Notes under the pieces: generated by a model | What the model saw: only the letters and a program-made list of their open reading frames with translations | Told to the model about the DNA's origin: nothing | Database searches by the model: none | Translations under genes and position numbers: made by a program | Shown here: in pieces, positions 11,070-21,470 of the stretch | Layout: every line of letters begins with the position of its first letter | Position numbering within the stretch: position 1 is the stretch's first letter | Assembly: GCA_948567375.1 (NCBI GenBank) | Contig: OX419757.1 | Span: 76,632,001-76,696,000, forward strand | Source of the DNA: Lunularia cruciata | Lineage: Eukaryota; Streptophyta; Marchantiopsida; Lunulariales; Lunulariaceae | Direction: 5' to 3' | Length of the DNA: 64,000 nt

Positions 11070-11805
11070 TGTAATACTCCAAGGACAAGAGAAGAGAGAG
11101 AAACACAAATTACACACTCAACATTCGGTGCCCCAAAGGAGCACCTTCTCTTTATTATATAGTCAAAGAGGATCTCCTCCAAGGAAGCTCCACCATAGGA
11201 TTAGGCACACAGATAGATGACATGTCAGCAAGCTCCACCCTTGGATTAATTACTTGGATGGGTGACATGTTGGTCTAGGTTCTATCTGGTTGGTCAAACA
11301 AGCTTTGACCAGAGGGAATCTTTTAGGGAATCTTCTTGTAGGAGTCTCAGGATCACGTAAGGTACCGTTAGAAAGCTCTCAACTAGAAAAACCAGGGGGA
11401 AGGCAAGGCCAGCCTTTTCTCCTTTGGGGGGAGGAATCTGCACATTTTTTAGGCCAAATTCATCCGTTTAGGCCTCCAAAATTGCCTTCAAAGATTTCAG
11501 GCATATTCTTACTGAATACTCTATTAGTAGAAGTCCCCTTTTGGTGATACCTTTATCTGATCTGTTTAGTCCATCATGTGTAACATCCTTCTAGATGTTA
11601 CCAAACCAATTCTCACCTTTAAATCATATGTCTAGCTATTGGTTCTAAGGTTCTCAAATCTATTTCAATTTTTGCTCTATTAGTAGAAGTACTCTTTTGG
11701 TGATACTTCTATCTAATCTAATTTGACCATCATGTATAAAATCATTCTAGATATTTCCAAACCAAATTTCACATCTAGATCATATGGCTAGCTCTTGGTA
11801 TTACA
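11070..11805 (-). mobile_element. Solo LTR of family B
   Basis: A 736-bp LTR in minus orientation, TGTAATACTCC to GGTATTACA on the plus strand, matching the LTRs of element B (25715-26296) end to end. It carries an extra internal copy of a 156-bp unit (units begin at about 11519 and 11675), which element B lacks but the other solo LTRs share. No internal retroviral sequence adjoins it. The flanks AAGGG and GGCAA do not match, so no target duplication survives. Confidence 0.9.
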
Positions 11806-13690
11806 GGGCAATGGAGTAAGTTTAGGGTTTAGGATTTCTCCAAGAGTGATCAACATCAATCAAGTTGAGGTAGCTTCAAAAACCTTCTATAGAGTGAACA
11901 AGGAGCGCTTGGCTTGGTATCCCTTCCTTCCCCGGAAAACTTAACTCAAGATATATAAAAGGAGATCTTTGTTGCTTTTAGTCAATTACAACAAGAAATG
12001 TCAATTTTACCTTTGTTGAACAAATCTACCGCTTTGACCTTACCCTCCTCATTACATGAGTAGCATTTAATTGCCATGTTTCTCTACAAGCAACAATCAA
12101 GACAGAGCAGTTCTGCATGTTGTGGGTATATGGTGTCAAATTTTAGGAACATTAGAGGACCAAAAATGTGTTAACCAGCATAGTACTATGGGGAGATATC
12201 CAATTGGTAAATCCACATGAATTGACCTATGTGGTAGTGAGTCTCTTGTATTGAGTACCTTAAGCTGGTAGATTGTGGGTTGGCATTGGAACTACAAGTA
12301 TGTCTTCATGGGAATACATCAAAGTGGCATGAGTAGTCCATACAAAAATTGCTCAAATTTACACGAACATTAGGCTACAAAGCACCTGCAATGCTACCAT
12401 TTGCAATGATCTTGGATCATAGAATGTACAAATTAGTATGATGATTCAGGAGCTTAAATGTGATATTCAGCAACTAGGAGAAAGGACCAATCACAACTTT
12501 ACCTAGTTGATAGGCCTACCCTTGGCAGCCTTTGAAAAATAGGTATGAACTTCTCAAGGTCAAGATTTCAAGTACTCCTTGAGTTCTTGCATCATCAAGT
12601 GCTATGAAATTTTTTAGGATGTGGACCTCAGCAATGAAGAACCTGATTTGAGTGGTTTTGATTGTGTTGGGGTTATCTTGAATGTACCAAAATCAAGTTA
12701 AGTTAAGGGAATTCTTGTAACCTACCATCTAAATTAGAAAATCAAGGTAAGAAGTCCCATATTCCTTTTTTGTATATAAGGCTTTCAATTATGTACTTAG
12801 ACACAACCAAATCTCTCTTGTATCTATTTTCTAAGACTATGAAGGATTGATAATCAACACATTGTTGTTTTGGCTATACTTGGGGTTTTGACAATTACCA
12901 ATTGTTTTGACATGGAAATGATAGGATTACATACACCATGGGATGACTACCTAAGAGGATCACTCAAGGAGAAACTCGATGTGGAGGACACTACTTAGAG
13001 AGAATTTGTCACTCCTCCTATGGGAAGAAACCGCATTATTGACCAAAATTATGATTTTGTTGTATGGGAGTGTGAGAGATCATGGACATGTTAGAAATTT
13101 TTTGGAACCAATGGTATACCACTCAGGATCCCATAGTTTTCTGCACTGCAGTATATTTTAAAGCTCTTGCCAAACTATATAACTAATTGAGTGGAGATTC
13201 CAAAGGAGAGAGAGTATTCAACCTTTCAAGCAAATAATTACACTAGTTGTCTTCATGTCCCTTGTGCAGCAAGCAAGTATGTGGAATTGTTGTTTGGGTT
13301 GGATCTAAGAGTTGGTGCATATAGATGTGGTGTGCAAGATAACATCTTCAAAGATTATCAAGGGAGGGATTGGATAGGAACCTTTTATCGGATGAGGGCT
13401 CAATTCTTCTAAAAAGGAATTAAAAACAAGAAGAAGAGGTAGCCTCCTTTTAGTGCAAGGACTAAGGAGACTGCTTTGTTGCAAGACAAGAGGAAGGACT
13501 TTTGTGAGAATACTAGGTATAGGATAGACTCCATTGTAGGAAAATACAAAGAATGGCTATATGGGAGAAAAACACTTGTAAGCTGAGCTAAGTGTGAGTT
13601 GGCCTACTGTTCTTAGGTGTAAGAACCAAGATAACGGGCATGTAAAGTAGTTAGACAATAGTAATTAAGACTCTAATGGAATATCGCAAA
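11806..13690. other. Unrecognised tract with scattered short frames
   Basis: No domain recognised. A TATA-like GTATATAAGG at about 12772 within LTR-like sequence suggests decayed retrotransposon DNA. The best open frame, 13191-13412 (73 codons, with NIFKDYQGRDWIGTFYRMRAQFF), continues after one stop into a Lys-rich stretch to about 13590. It looks like real coding sequence of an unknown type, but I cannot name it. Confidence 0.3.
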
Positions 13691-13691
13691 A

Positions 13692-13760
13692 GTAGGTTAT
13701 ATGGATCTAGAGGAGAAGGCATCTAAGGAATGCCTTCTCCTCTAGATCCATATAACCTAC
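13692..13760. repeat. Perfect 31-bp inverted repeat (hairpin)
   Basis: Arms 13692-13722 and 13730-13760 are exact reverse complements with a 7-base loop, CTAAGGA. Nothing around it suggests a transposon terminus. A perfect stem of this length in otherwise decayed DNA implies a recent inverted duplication or selection. It could be a snap-back replication product or a young small-RNA precursor. Confidence 0.9.
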
Positions 13761-14044
13761 AAGCATTTAGGGTACAAGCTGCAAAAGAGTTAGTGGCCAT
13801 ATTCAATATAGTGATTAGGGTAGGAAAAGAAATTATTTTTAGGTTAAGGAGCCAATATTTAAAGAGGATTGTCTCCTTTGTGAGGATCATCTTGAATTCT
13901 AGCGCATGTAGTTGGAGGATTTCCCAAGGAGTAGAGAGATGTAAGCTTAGAATACCATACTACTTACAAGAAGGGCTGAATAGTGGGCAACAAGAATTGG
14001 CCACTCTTTTCCAATATGCCTATATTCTTATTCTTGCACCTTAA
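13730..14044 (+). CDS. Unrecognised ORF, 104 codons
   Basis: An open frame beginning inside the right arm of the hairpin. Its C-terminal half, around YYLQEGLNSGQQELATLFQYAY, has balanced amino-acid use. I recognise no domain. It may be a retroelement remnant; the start in the hairpin is only the first ATG available and is probably not the original one. Confidence 0.25.
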   Translation: MPSPLDPYNLQAFRVQAAKELVAIFNIVIRVGKEIIFRLRSQYLKRIVSFVRIILNSSACSWRISQGVERCKLRIPYYLQEGLNSGQQELATLFQYAYILILAP

Positions 14045-14199
14045 GGTTGATGTGGCTTGGACTTAATATGAAATTATCAACTTCTACCCTAGCTTGGTAT
14101 AAAAGATGAATGATGAACTGCAATTTCTTGGATTTTTATGTATCTTGTATTATGAATCAATGCTCCTTGGTTGCTTGTTGCATTGATTGAATGAATAGA

Positions 14200-15865
14200 A
14201 GGTTGCACTACAAATCTACCTTTAGATGTGTTGTTTGAATCACTAAGTGATATACAACAGATGCCAAAAGTTTTGTGGGGATGATACACTCAAGCCATCT
14301 CCAAGAGTAAACATTCATGGGAGATTCTTGTCCCTTAGTGGAATTACAATTAGCCATAGGAATCTTGATGACAATTCCTCCTCCAAGACAAGTAAATAGC
14401 GGTTGTACAAGAACTACACTATTGCCTCCCTTACCCCCATAGCTCCCCGCATTCCCACTATGGGATTGGATCAACCCAGCCAACACTCTCTCATTGATAA
14501 ATTAGGATCCATTGTCCATGACAATAGATAAGGGAACACCAAACTTGGAAATGATATTTTTCTACAAAAATTGTATGGTGATTGAAGGAGAGTTGTTGAT
14601 GAATTCCACCCACTTTGTGACATAGTCAACAATGAAAATTATGTAACAATGCCTACACTATCATGGTAGGAGATTAACAGGTCACACAAAATCAATTTCC
14701 CATTTCTAGAATGGTTGTGATAGCAATATTGGGTGGAGGTACATTTGGTATTGTGATAACATTTTCCCAATTTGTTGACAAGCATCACATATGCAAACAT
14801 AGCAATTGGTAGAAATCACAAGGTAGACCTTACAAGTAGGAAGCATGCCAAAAAAGCGCACTCTTGATTCCTCAAAGTTGCAAGTCTTCAATACAATGAG
14901 TACCTCCTCTAGGCTGATGCAACATAAGAGGACTCTATCCACACCCATTTGGTATAGGTCTCCTTGCAAGATGATGAAGAGGAGTGCCAACATATGGAAA
15001 CTTTTGTGTGTTACCCACGGTAAACCTTGAGGTTTACCGTGGGTAAACCCCATAGAAAGGTAGTGCTTTATTTGAACCATCTAAGATGAGTATGTAGTCA
15101 TATTGTCCCATATGTAGAAGAGATTGAAGTTTATGAGATTTGTGTTCACAATTCAATCTACAAGTTATCCAAGAATACAAGAAAAAAAGTCAATCTTGTT
15201 GTGAGACTTATCAGGATGGTATTCTACCAAAAACTAAATCTCCTATAGGAGAAACATCCAACAGGCATGTACTCTCATGCAACATGGTTTGTTAATCAGA
15301 TATTTGAAACCTAAACATAGATTGGATGTTCCTGTTTTTCATCATCATATTGGGCTAGGAAAATACCCATGGTTATGTTAGATGTGTCCACAAAAACATG
15401 GAAAACCAGCTCCTAATTAGGTGCAACCAAAATTGGAGCAATGGTCAAAATTTTTTTCAAAGTTTCAAAAGCTTTGTTGCATTCATTGGTCCACAAAATT
15501 AGATTATGTCATGTAGTAGGCCAATTAGTGTAGAAGCTATCTTAGCTTGCATGTGGACATATCTCTTGTAATATCCTATATAGCCTAAGAAGCATTTGAG
15601 CTCACATATGGTCTCTCGTTTGGAAACTCTAGAATGATCTTGATCTTCTTGGGATCCACCATTATGCCATTTTCATAGACTAGATAACCAAGGAGAGGTA
15701 CACATAAGACAATGAATAAACACTTTAGGGATTTGGAGATATCTTGACTTGCTTGCAAATATTCTATCATTATTGTCATGCGATATTGTGCGTCTGGCTA
15801 TTTCATACATGAGGTTAAAATGGAAACGTGGCAAACCTTGTTCAATGTATTCTGTAAGATCCACA
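14200..15865 (-). pseudogene. Ty3/gypsy pol relic (RT end to integrase), second lineage
   Basis: On the minus strand the RT-RNase H link appears at 15779-15585 (LLGYLVYENGIMVDPKKIKII), then remains of RNase H to about 15220. The integrase zinc-finger pair is near 14790 (CDACQQIGKM), followed by KWVEF and FGVPLSIVMDNGS, which carries the second catalytic Asp at about 14515. After it comes a segment with a GGGIVIKIP core (about 14400-14280). A decayed relative of that last segment lies at 34440-34700. Many stops and shifts. No chromodomain is visible and the integrase wording differs from A and B, so a non-chromoviral lineage is likely. Confidence 0.75.
15011..15046. repeat. Perfect 17-bp inverted repeat
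   Basis: Arms 15011-15027 and 15030-15046 are exact reverse complements with a 2-base spacer. It lies within the gypsy relic without relation to its domains. Confidence 0.9.
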
Positions 15866-15869
15866 TTTG

Positions 15870-17094
15870 ATATTTAACAAGCTGATTGCAGGAGGAGAGA
15901 AACAGTACTGTAGTCTAAACTGATCATTTCTTGGGGGTCAAAACATAGTGAAAGATCCAGCTTTCAGAATTTGAAGTTCTCTGGATAAGAGTTGACGAAA
16001 GGTAGATATAGAATATTTGAAAATATTTGACATCTATAGCATCCTTGAGGTGAAAATTGTCTGTCAGTTCCAGCTGAGGATGATTCAAGTGCTGAGATCT
16101 GTACATAGACCTATAGTATTATGACTAGATAAAAAATACCTTAAACTGCGATTTCCGAGTCGTATTGAAATGAGAAAAACAGTAGTAGTACGTTCATGTT
16201 TCTCTGGTCCTCTCCTTCATCTTTTTCTCCATAGCAGCAGGAGAAGGTAAATCCAGAAATGATGAATAGGTTGATAATAATGTGCATGGGAAAAGAGTGC
16301 TATTCTTGCGGACTGTACCACGTAAGAACTGTGGTTCAGTTTATCGAGAATCAAATAGTACACAGTACACTCTGTCCTTCTACGGAGACCACACTTTTAC
16401 CATGTACCGGTCGTTTATCTGTGGCAGGAAGGTGGATGAAACGCGCCAAACCATTCACTGGTAGTCTTCTGATTCTTTTATCTGGATCAAACCAGCTTTT
16501 GTTACCACTGTAACGATGTCACGGGATTTCTCCTTCGAGAACCTTGGACGCAGTCAAGCTGGTCCCCGGTAATTTCACCAATGAGAAGATTCCTGGTGAA
16601 AAATTACAGTCGCGACTTCACTTTGGCGTAGCTACGCTACGATGTTAAGGACAACTACACGTTGTGTCCCTAATCAGGGATTGGCTGTTTGTGGATGTAG
16701 GAGCCAGTCCCATCATTCTCATCATCAGCGAGATACAGGTAAAGTCTTCGTCTGTTCTTTGGGGTGAACCTGCTTTGCTTTATCCTCCGTCGGTCTGAAC
16801 GACCTGCCTTCCTTTCCTGTCTAAGGAGAATTCTCTGTCAGTTTGCTTTAGGAAGAAGACCGAGAGTGAGTTAAGCACACAGAGGTGATCTCGATCCGGG
16901 AGAGATCCTACAAGGACTTTTCACCTCTCCGAAGTCTTGACAGATGGAAAGAGGAATTACATCCCTCCACAATGGTTCAGGGACCGTTCCGTGTGATAAT
17001 CACCGTGAGAGGATCTTCTTCACTGAAATATATTTTGAGTTTTGGATAGATTAAATAGCTATTCCAAGTTTTTCTTTTAATTAATTAATTTATA
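15870..17094. other. CpG-retaining block, left part, no gene recognised
   Basis: The base composition changes here: CpG dinucleotides are common, unlike the flanking retroelement DNA. There is a splice-donor-like CAG/GTAAAG near 16737 and short inverted repeats, for example around 16570-16612 and 16654-16672. Short frames at 16259-16513 do not resemble anything I know. It could be low-copy host DNA, part of a gene, or the body of another element. Confidence 0.4.
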
Positions 17095-17192
17095 GGACGA
17101 CCACGTAGAAAACATTAAGCATGGGAAGACCCATCAAGCCGTACAAGGGAGAGAGGCTAAGCCTCTCTCCCTTGAAATGGAGCTAAGCCCCA
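17095..17192 (-). repeat. 3'-end motif of the non-LTR element, copy 1
   Basis: Contains a CGACC/ACGTAG segment, then GGGAAGACCC, ATCAAGCC, ACAAGGGAGAG and CTAAGCCCC in the same order as copies at 17602-17692 and 21297-21335. Inside it lies a perfect palindrome (17144-17174). Confidence 0.65.
17144..17174. repeat. Perfect 15-bp-arm palindrome in 3'-end motif
   Basis: Arms 17144-17158 and 17160-17174 around a single central A. Copy 2 of the motif keeps only a shorter stem (GGGGCT A AGCCCC). Confidence 0.9.
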
Positions 17193-17601
17193 GTTCCAAG
17201 TCGGAATGCAATATATCTTCTGAAGTATTATCTATGCCAAATGATTTGACTATATTGGATATCTTATGTGGTGTTCAGTTTCGTGTAGAATTTATTTCCA
17301 CGATAATGCGTCAACCTATGGAGGGAACGGTATTCTGAAATATATGGTGCAATGTGAAGTTTGAAAACCTTAAGAGGATAAATAGTATGACGTTTCTAGA
17401 GTTATTCATGGTTTCATGTCAGTTATCCTTCCTGCGATTTCAAAGTACGAACAGCTAATGGACCACTACAGACATTTCTTTTGTCTACTTTGTCTCTTCC
17501 ATTTTGGTTGTTAACATTTAAAGGTCCGCAAAGAAAGTGAAATGTAAAATTCTGTTGCAAAGAGATGCGGATGAACAGAGCACATATGAGAGGAAGGGGG
17601 A
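17193..17601. other. Between 3'-end motif copies, nothing recognised
   Basis: CpG-retaining sequence of about 410 bp without a frame or motif I can name. It may be the remainder of a 5'-truncated non-LTR copy whose 3' end is copy 1. Confidence 0.35.
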
Positions 17602-17692
17602 AGGCGATCGCGTAGGGAAAACGAAGGATGGGAAGACCCCATCAAGCCCTACAAGGGAGAGACAAAAAGGGTAACATGGGGCTAAGCCCCAA
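17602..17692 (-). repeat. 3'-end motif of the non-LTR element, copy 2 (3' UTR)
   Basis: Immediately downstream, on the minus strand, of the endonuclease-like frame that ends at 17682, so it is the natural 3' UTR. It contains a small stem GGGGCT A AGCCCC and the shared GGGAAGACC block. Confidence 0.65.
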
Positions 17693-18260
17693 TAGAGTCT
17701 ATATGAGAAATCTGCCCTACCGCATCTAAGATATCCGAGCTATGCAAGTTGTACGGTCTACACACAACTGGAGCATCTGAAGAAACATCACCTAATGTGA
17801 TTGCTGTCCTATGGATTGCACCAACCACTACCCTTTGTAGAGCAATGGACACACGCAATCTAAAATATGCTACAAAGTATGAGTGTGAGAGTGGTACCCC
17901 TTGACGCCTAACATGATAAGCTCTCGTGCACTCCCTGACAAATGTGTCAAACGCCGTGTCCATCGCTCCATATAACTCCAAGGCTAGAGGAACAAAGAGG
18001 TGACCCCGCTGCATGCCCTTATACTTGGAGACCTTGCGACTTGCTGCTGCACTTGCCGCTGCACTTGCCGCCCATCCAAGGGGATGGGTAATCACTCCCT
18101 CCAAAACTATATCCCGTGTAGGGTCCGTAACCACGACATCCGCTACTGTCACCTGATCATCTCGGACCAAGTATAAGTCTGCTCTGACACGTGTTGTTTG
18201 CAAAGCATACAAAATCTCCTTCCAAGCCAAGTATCCCCTCTCTTGTGCCATATCAAACAA
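17682..18260 (-). CDS. Restriction-like endonuclease domain fragment of a non-LTR retrotransposon
   Basis: An open frame of 192 codons. The motif order fits the restriction-enzyme-like endonuclease found at the C terminus of R2-type and related non-LTR elements: VRADLYL (residues 25-31), an Asp at 41 and DP at 46-47, then an Ala-rich stretch and KVSKY (76-80). A conserved-looking GHLFVPLALELYGAMD follows. Such enzymes nick the target so that RT can prime on it. It is the 3' end of the decayed element running to 19640. The Ala-rich stretch is built from a 12-bp repeat. The start shown is only where the frame opens. Family assignment is from memory of motif spacing. Confidence 0.6.
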   Translation of the reverse strand: MFDMAQERGYLAWKEILYALQTTRVRADLYLVRDDQVTVADVVVTDPTRDIVLEGVITHPLGWAASAAASAAASRKVSKYKGMQRGHLFVPLALELYGAMDTAFDTFVRECTRAYHVRRQGVPLSHSYFVAYFRLRVSIALQRVVVGAIHRTAITLGDVSSDAPVVCRPYNLHSSDILDAVGQISHIDSIGA

Positions 18261-19640
18261 TATGTCCCTAATGGCTTCATGGGTAGCTATCCTTTGTCCT
18301 CCAAAAGGACACGGTGTAATGTGGACCCCTGCTGCATTTTAGTGTAGAACCACACTCACAAGTGAGTAATGAAGATGCAAATGGGTGGACCAAACCTAAG
18401 CAAAACCTCATCGTTGTAGAGAAAGAAGTTGGTGTGTGTCAAAATGCCCTAATGCATGGTCGAGCTAGGATCCAAGAGCCCGCACCCTTGTCGGAGCAAG
18501 AGCAAAGATGTGCTCTAGTAGCATGAGGAATGGACGAGTTGACTAAGAGAGAATGTAGCGTATGCTCATATTGTCGCTCCATCAAGGAAGACAATAGACC
18601 TCTAGTCCAATCTGATGATAGTGAAGCAAAAGGTGGAAAATCCTCTCGTGCTCGTGGGGATAGACTATCTCTTGTCTGTCACAATAACACCTAGAGAGAA
18701 AAGGATCCTCCCTCCACCTCTGTCACATAAGTCTCCAAAACTGGCCTATCAGCATCCACAAAATGAGAGGAAAGTAGGGGTGCCGAGAGAGCACAACTAC
18801 TCAAAAATGCTATAGGCTCCATCTGTGCCATAGATAGCAAGCCAACCCCACCACATGAGATCGGCAGAGCCATCTATCAACGTGCCAAATCTCCTATCAC
18901 ACACTCAAAAGTTCTTGGTCCAATAATATCACCAAAGACTCCCATAATCCTCCTCTCAAATGCTTAGACATGATAGGAAGGACGATGAGGGGAGAATTGT
19001 ACAGATGAGGTAGGATGGTCGACGAGCAATACTGGAGGAGATTATACCAAATGCCACCTGTGGATCTCCTAATAATGGAAGGTCATCCACATGGGGAACA
19101 TCCTCTGCAAGGGCAACATCTAAGAAGCGTGTGATAAAATCCTCCAATCCTATTGGCACTCCAAGAACACGAAGTCCATCTATGGATGTGATACACCCCT
19201 TTAGAAGCTCAAGGTGTGGAGGGATACCTAAGGGGACCATACCCTACACTTTGACACCTTGACTCTCAAGCCTACTAGATGTAGCTTGGTAGTCAAGTAG
19301 TCAAAGGCCTACCTAATCTGATCTATAGTGCATACGATGTGTGTATCACCTACCAAGGAGAGAAATACACAACTTGGAATGGCCAAAGTAGTAAATAGGA
19401 CAGCTCTAAAGTGAGCCATGGCAAATAAGGGCACTCCCAAAGGATCTCTTTGATGTGTACCAACAGCTGACTCTAAGACAGTGACTCCCTCCCGTGAACC
19501 ACCATACTGGTAGTAAAGGGAAGCAGGAGAGTCATAAAAAGACCGCACAAAAGGAATGTGACTCTCCAACAATCCACTAGCCTCCCTAAGCTCTCTAAAG
19601 ATGGATGCACGTGAGACGTTATTAAAAGTGTTTTAAACAT
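18261..19640 (-). pseudogene. Reverse transcriptase of the non-LTR element, decayed
   Basis: Upstream of the endonuclease frame. At 19572-19309 the RT core shows GTHQRDPLG (19435-19461), the fingers/palm motif in which members have QGDPLG, and LVGDTHIV (19345-19368) where the active form has ADD: one catalytic Asp is lost. At 19240-18956 come GLRVLGVPIG, LPLLGDPQVAFGI and SYLICTILPSS, the usual block after the palm. At 18873-18691 comes GGVGLLSMAQ. Stops separate the blocks. APE-type plant L1 elements are organised differently, so this is another lineage. Confidence 0.65.
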
Positions 19641-19719
19641 ACACCTATAGAACGATCTACTCCGGATGAATATCTAGGAGTGCTCTAATACCTAGAGATA
19701 TAACCTCACCTCCTCCAGA

Positions 19720-19867
19720 TGTGGTCACTCCAAACTGATATGGATTGAGATGCTCTAGAAAGTGAAAATGACGTTGAAAGACAATGATACAACTGTGGTC
19801 ACTCCAAACTGATATGGATTGAGATGCTATCGAAAGTGAAATTGACGTTGAAGGACAATGATACAAC
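19720..19867. repeat. 74-bp tandem duplication
   Basis: Two head-to-tail units, 19720-19793 and 19794-19867, with a few differences. Confidence 0.95.
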
Positions 19868-20743
19868 TGAACTAACGCAAAAAGATCTCTCCAATAATAA
19901 TTGATCTAATGCAAGTCTAGTGAGAAAGAGAATGAACTTGCCGGACCGAGAGAAGTTGGTATGCGGTGGCTCTAAAACCGTGTGGTTGAGGTCATGACCT
20001 TTCCATATTCGGAAGGTCGATGGTAATGGTTGGTCGCAGAATTGCAACTCAGTTGTGGTCCAAGATATACTGAATCGGGCTCTTTATCGAGAAGGCAAGC
20101 GCAGCCTGTGCAGGGAAACTGATTGGCAGCTGATTCTGTTCGGTCGCAACGTTGACCGCCGGATTCTAGTTGGCAGTTCCATCAAGGGATTTTAGGAAAG
20201 ATATCCGTCTTAACGGACGGAAAATCCTGTATAGTGAGGACAGTAGTAATGCTGTACTGGATCATGCAAGTCTCGACGACGTGAGGATATGAATGTGTAA
20301 CGCCGGTTCGAGAGATTCATCATCACAGATCACTAATCTCGCAGGCATCTTCGTGAAAATGAGGGAATAATAGCGGGTTCGTGAGTCGTTACGCGTCCAA
20401 TTGGTTATTTAGTTGCAACACGTAAGGAAATATGGTGTCGGTCGGTATCTCTAGAATCGAGAAGGATGGGAGGGAGGAGTTGATATGGTATACGGACAAG
20501 TACTTCCTACCTACTTTGGTGGGTACTCATTACCCACGATCGCATCTTCGAGCATGTTGAGTTAAACGTCTACCGTGACAAGCAAGACAAGATTTTCCGC
20601 TGTACATCACGCGTACACGAGCGTGGGATTCAATTATCTCTCGTTTTTCTTTCATCATTTGACGGCTTTCGCTGTGGGTAATTGGACGCAATCTACTTTC
20701 GGTCTCCTTCCCTCCTCGTCCTGTTACTGCAAGTACTCTATGA
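19868..20743. other. CpG-retaining block, right part, no gene recognised
   Basis: Sequence rich in CpG, with small inverted repeats (for example GTGGGTA/TACCCAC near 20520-20537). No frame resembles a known protein. It may be the 5' part of the non-LTR element or host DNA. Confidence 0.35.
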
Positions 20744-20774
20744 GAAATTCAACAATGTAGCATTGTTGAATTTC
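20744..20774. repeat. Perfect 14-bp inverted repeat
   Basis: Arms 20744-20757 and 20761-20774 with loop TAG. Confidence 0.9.
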
Positions 20775-20847
20775 ATCTACATTGGCTCGATTCTTTCTTC
20801 TTCTTACGAGCCCATCTAGATGAAAATAGAACGTTCTATATTTTCTG

Positions 20848-20925
20848 CCTTTCTATGTTTACGGCCGAGTCCCTTTCATGAAGAAGACGAAGAAGAAGAA
20901 AGCCGTAAACATAGAAAGGGACTCG
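20848..20925. repeat. 18-bp inverted repeat with overlapping second palindrome
   Basis: Arms 20848-20865 and 20902-20919 are exact reverse complements around a purine-rich loop. A second pair (about 20865-20876 and 20914-20925) overlaps the first, so the right side can pair with either of two left segments. Confidence 0.85.
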
Positions 20926-21296
20926 AGGACTGATAGAAAATTATCGTCGTCCTTCACATGGGATAGATGTCAATTCCTTAGACGGGAAGACACAGTGCCT
21001 TCGATGCTTCGACTTCTTTCTGTGAACGAACAAACAAGCACCTTGCAGAAACCCTCTCTGCTCCCTGCCTTCTTTCCACTCACCAGCCTCAGGATGTACA
21101 GGGACAAACACAATCGATCTGCATGGAATACTAAAGACGTTCGTTGAACTCCATTCACTGCTCCCGCCATACACTATCTCTCTATACTTTAATTTTTGGC
21201 GTTGGTTCTCTTTCGCTTTCGTCGTGGTATCACTACTTGGTGGTGATTTCACTTGAGCTTTCGGTTCGATACCAATTGAGGATGCAGCGAAAGAAA
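20926..21296. other. No recognisable gene
   Basis: Overlapping frames exist on both strands (for example 20941-21342 minus) but they are Ser/Arg-rich and without domains. I do not call them. Confidence 0.35.
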
Positions 21297-21335
21297 TAGG
21301 CGACCGCGTAGGATACCAAGAAGGATGGGAAATAT
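21297..21335 (-). repeat. 3'-end motif of the non-LTR element, copy 3 (partial)
   Basis: GGCGACCGCGTAGG followed after a short gap by AAGGATGGGAA, the same order as in copy 2 (17602 onward). The GGGAAGACCC tail is lost. Confidence 0.5.
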
Positions 21336-21355
21336 ATATCACCTTCCAGCTGGGG

Positions 21356-21470
21356 GATCACCACTAATGTACACGGCGCACATACTGCACCACGAATGAA
21401 TCGCACACAAAATAGTTGGAAGATCACCACTAATGTACACGACGCACAGACTGCACCACGAATGGTTTCG
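21356..21470. repeat. 66-bp tandem duplication (1.7 copies)
   Basis: Unit 1 is 21356-21421; unit 2 starts at 21422 and is partial. Both begin GATCACCACTAATGTACACG. Confidence 0.9.

Noticed and set aside
11065-11810. Target-site duplication around the 11.1-kb solo LTR
   Set aside because: AAGGG and GGCAA do not match; no duplication can be claimed.
16259-16930. Possible host gene exon with a splice donor near 16737
   Set aside because: No recognisable protein, no paired acceptor with continuing frame; kept only as an unresolved tract.
20941-21342. 133-codon minus-strand frame in the CpG-retaining block
   Set aside because: Ser/Arg-rich, overlaps other frames and repeat copy 3, no domain; long frames are expected where CpG keeps stops rare.
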